Assembly: GCA_949825025.1 (NCBI GenBank)
Contig: OX463785.1
Coordinates: 18,787,971 to 18,851,970, forward strand
Direction of reading: 5' to 3'
DNA: 64,000 nt
DNA from: Siphlonurus alternatus
Lineage: Eukaryota > Arthropoda > Insecta > Ephemeroptera > Siphlonuridae
In this document: in pieces, positions 61,490 to 64,000 of the stretch
Layout: the number at the start of each line of letters is the position of its first letter
Position numbering within the stretch: position 1 is the first letter of the stretch
Notes under the pieces: model-generated
Database searches by the model: none
Told to the model about the DNA's origin: nothing
The model's input: only the letters and a program-made list of their open reading frames with translations
Made by a program: the position numbers and the translations under genes

Positions 61490-61785
61490 GATAAGAGCAT
61501 CTGACTAAAGGTGATCATGAGTTCGAATCCAGATAACAATGATTTTTAAACACATGCTGTAGTTGCTAAATAATCATGCACTCTGCATCAATTGCTGACC
61601 ATCCTCAGAGGTTTTCATGGTTTCCTCAGTCACATTTACGTAAGTACTGGCAAATTCAACTCCGGTTTGGAAGGTAATAGCCAAACAACGCTTTCTAAAT
61701 TGTCAGATCCATGAAGAAGCAGGGAGTATAATAAAAGCCATTCATTCCTAGTACCCTGTAACTGGTCCAATTAACAAAAAAATAT
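61490..61785 (+). mobile_element. SINE copy, same family
   Basis: B box GAGTTCGAATCC, then GCATCAATTGCTGACCATCC, TCATGGTTTCCTCAGTCAC, CTCCGGTTTGGAAGG and TAGTACCCTGTAACTGG in the order of the reference copy. It ends in a short A-rich tail. Confidence 0.75.
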
Positions 61786-61986
61786 ATGTTCAAGAAGAAT
61801 GAGATAGTGTAAAATGGTTGTAAAATAATAAAAATTAATCTGTTATACAAAGCCATATCATGCACTAAACAGTATAAATTGTTTAATATAATATTCATAT
61901 AATATTTTCAATTAGCTGATAACACAATTTTGAAGATACTTGACACCATTAAAAAATCACACGTCAGTGCTTTGCAAGCTAAGCAG

Positions 61987-61988
<2 letters not shown>

Positions 61989-62081
<93 letters not shown>
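61989..62081 (+). repeat. (AG)n microsatellite ending in poly(G)
   Basis: AG tract of about 82 bp followed by about ten G. Confidence 0.98.
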
Positions 62082-62082
<1 letters not shown>

Positions 62083-64000
62083 CTTTTATCTTTGGTATGG
62101 AGTATAAAAAACACCCCTTTAACACAATATTAACCATCTAATGTTGTAGACTTTGAGCTACATGCTCTTTAATTAAAGCAAAGAAACATGTGCTATAAAA
62201 TTGTTAATTTTCGTATTTATATGTTGAATTATTGGGATGAAAATTTAAAGACACGACTTAGCTTTAAAATGCATTTTATATGAAGAGTTATTTTTAGTAG
62301 CAAAAAATAGACTTAGTAGATGGCAAACCACTTTGAAAATTGCAATATATATTTTTCTAAAACATAGTAATATTTATTTTCATTAAAAAAGTAACAAAAA
62401 ATCAGTTTAGTTTCCTGTACATTCAACATTGAGGAATATATTATAGCATTCTTTAAAATTTGCTTGCTTTGGTTTTAGTAGTATTCTTTTACATGCAAAA
62501 AAGTCAATCGTTTTATCTTATCAATAGCTGATTTAACTACTAATTTTTCTTCGATTTTTTTTTTTTAAAATCTGAAAATAATTTGCAATTTTTTAAAGAA
62601 ATTTATTTCTAAATTCTCATGCAGTATTCTATTTTAATATAAATAAAAACGTATCTATAAAAAGTCATCTCTTTATTTACTGTAGCTTCACTTATGTCAT
62701 ATAATAGAAGCAGTTTAACTTTACGTATTAATCCATTAAATACACTTTATCTAATCATTCATGTAATATAAACATCAAAGCGTTATTTGTAAAACTGATC
62801 TATTCAACGAGCACACAAGCAAGCAGAGAATGACAAATTGACATGCAGTGTAACAGGTCGTAATATCAGACACAAACATATTGCGTGCTGCTACAAAAAT
62901 ATAAATATATCTAGTGAAGGAAAGATAAATATTTTTACTTATTTTGACAAACTAAATTTTTTTTTTACGTAAAAAATATATTTGTAAGCAAAAGGTTTAA
63001 ATAAAAAAATGTAACACACAACAAAGCAAAAGAGAATAAAAAGGTAGAATGCTTTATTTACTTTTATATCCAATGTATAAATTTAATTAGCTATAGTTTT
63101 TTTTTTAATATAATTTCCCAAGTGACATTATATAATTAAATTTTAATGCTTTCTATTATATATTTTATACAATGTAAATAATATTATATTGTTACTATTG
63201 TTACATTTTATATTCAATTTTATAATTGGGCATTTTATTCTGAAAAAAAAAAGCAAAAAAACAGACTTTGTTATTCATTATGGGATCGAGGTTTAAAAGG
63301 GGGAAAAAAACGGTTGTTACTTTTAAAATGTTCCAAGGACAAATTAAAAATTTAATTGCACAAAAAATAATTCTGAATGTTTGTTCATGTATTTTAATAG
63401 TTTAAATAAAGAAATTGAATAATTTCTAATTATTGTACTATATATATAAGGGAGTTTACTATCAATTATTTTTATTTCAGTCTTATTTCTATAAAATATG
63501 AGACTGAAATTTTTGTTCTAAATAAATAATGCGTACACTAAACAAGGAAAAAAAATATAATAAAAATGAAGAGTTCTTTTAAAAAGTAAAGATTATAATA
63601 AGCCTTTAAAAAACAAACATTATATAATATCAGTATTATACATTATATATTTTTTAAAAGCTAAAAAAATATACATTTAACTAACTTTTAATGGTTTTTT
63701 TAAAGCTTTTTCTTTCAGATTTTAATATTCATAAGTAATGAAGCTAAAAACAAGATACTTCTTGAGCTAAAGCTACGAATTCCTTAATTTACTATTTTAA
63801 CTACCATGGTTGATATTTGCATGGAGTTTTGACCACCAGCTAAAGTTTGTGTAAACATAATTTGCACGCAATCACAGCTAATGCTTGTGGCGCCTGACTT
63901 TAGCACGTTGGCTAATAGAGCCGCTTGATAAATAATTAAGAACATTCATGTCCCTCATAGCCAAGAAGTATATATATAGTTAGAGAGTTTAGCTTTGCTG

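Larger units (their letters stand above)
42752..64000 (-). other. Region upstream of the first visible exon; probably the rest of a long intron
   Basis: No sequence resembling the nAChR signal peptide or the first extracellular exons appears on the minus strand, so this is inferred to be intron (at least 21 kb). It holds SINE pieces, foldback copies, several long (CT/AG)n tracts, the (CCCT)n tract and the protein-like fragment at 43463-43691, all listed separately. The remaining stretches, such as 52230-54760, 58000-59800 and 62100-64000, are AT-rich with nothing recognised. Confidence 0.6.

Noticed and set aside
42752..64000. Search for the nAChR signal-peptide and first extracellular exons
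   Set aside because: No minus-strand segment resembles the expected N-terminal conserved stretches; they most likely lie outside the window.
1..64000. CRISPR arrays, bacterial operons or viral genomes
   Set aside because: The regular repeats present are microsatellites and one exon-end tandem array; no spacer structure, dense coding or viral domains.

Overview
The window is AT-rich animal DNA, most likely from an insect or a close arthropod relative. The evidence is one recognisable multi-exon gene with GT-AG introns, an insect-type nicotinic acetylcholine receptor (nAChR) alpha subunit on the minus strand, together with kilobase-scale introns, poly(A)-tailed tRNA-derived SINEs, a 5'-truncated LINE and many foldback mini-transposons. 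I see no bacterial operon, CRISPR array or viral genome. The species cannot be read from the sequence.

Layout. Positions 1-9950 lie downstream of the receptor gene and hold only AT-rich DNA, two (CT)n tracts, hairpin repeats and a degraded SINE. Positions 10014-42751 hold ten coding exons of the receptor, read right to left: 42751-42707, 37327-37218, 29932-29752, 26939-26824, 26310-26142, 22510-22374, 19454-19308, 18885-18700, 11697-11424 and 10211-10014. All nine junctions have AG acceptors and GT donors and keep one reading frame. They give 520 residues: loops A to F of the ligand site, the Cys-loop, vicinal cysteines, TM1-TM4, the cytoplasmic loop and the natural stop. The signal peptide and the first N-terminal exon(s) were not found and probably lie beyond position 64000, so 42752-64000 is best read as the rest of the first long intron.

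The introns are full of mobile-element debris: a 1.1 kb foldback element with a second inverted repeat nested in one arm, four copies of a roughly 300 bp foldback family, a piggyBac-like MITE with TTAA flanks, several short perfect hairpins, a roughly 200 bp repeat in three copies, about nine SINE pieces, a LINE 3' end and a Penelope-like 3' motif.

The most interesting points are these. (1) The 3' end of the TM2-TM3 exon, including its splice donor, is tandemly copied downstream with a 92 bp period. Two copies keep an AG, a 56-nt open segment and a donor-like site, so they could act as decoy or poison exons. (2) An unrecognised, GC-richer protein-like fragment with one frameshift lies on the opposite strand at 43463-43691. 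(3) Two 8-mers, the CRE palindrome TGACGTCA and GGGAGTTT, occur far more often than base composition predicts. (4) A (CCCT)n tract of about 217 bp would be G-quadruplex-forming (GGGA)n on the receptor's sense strand.
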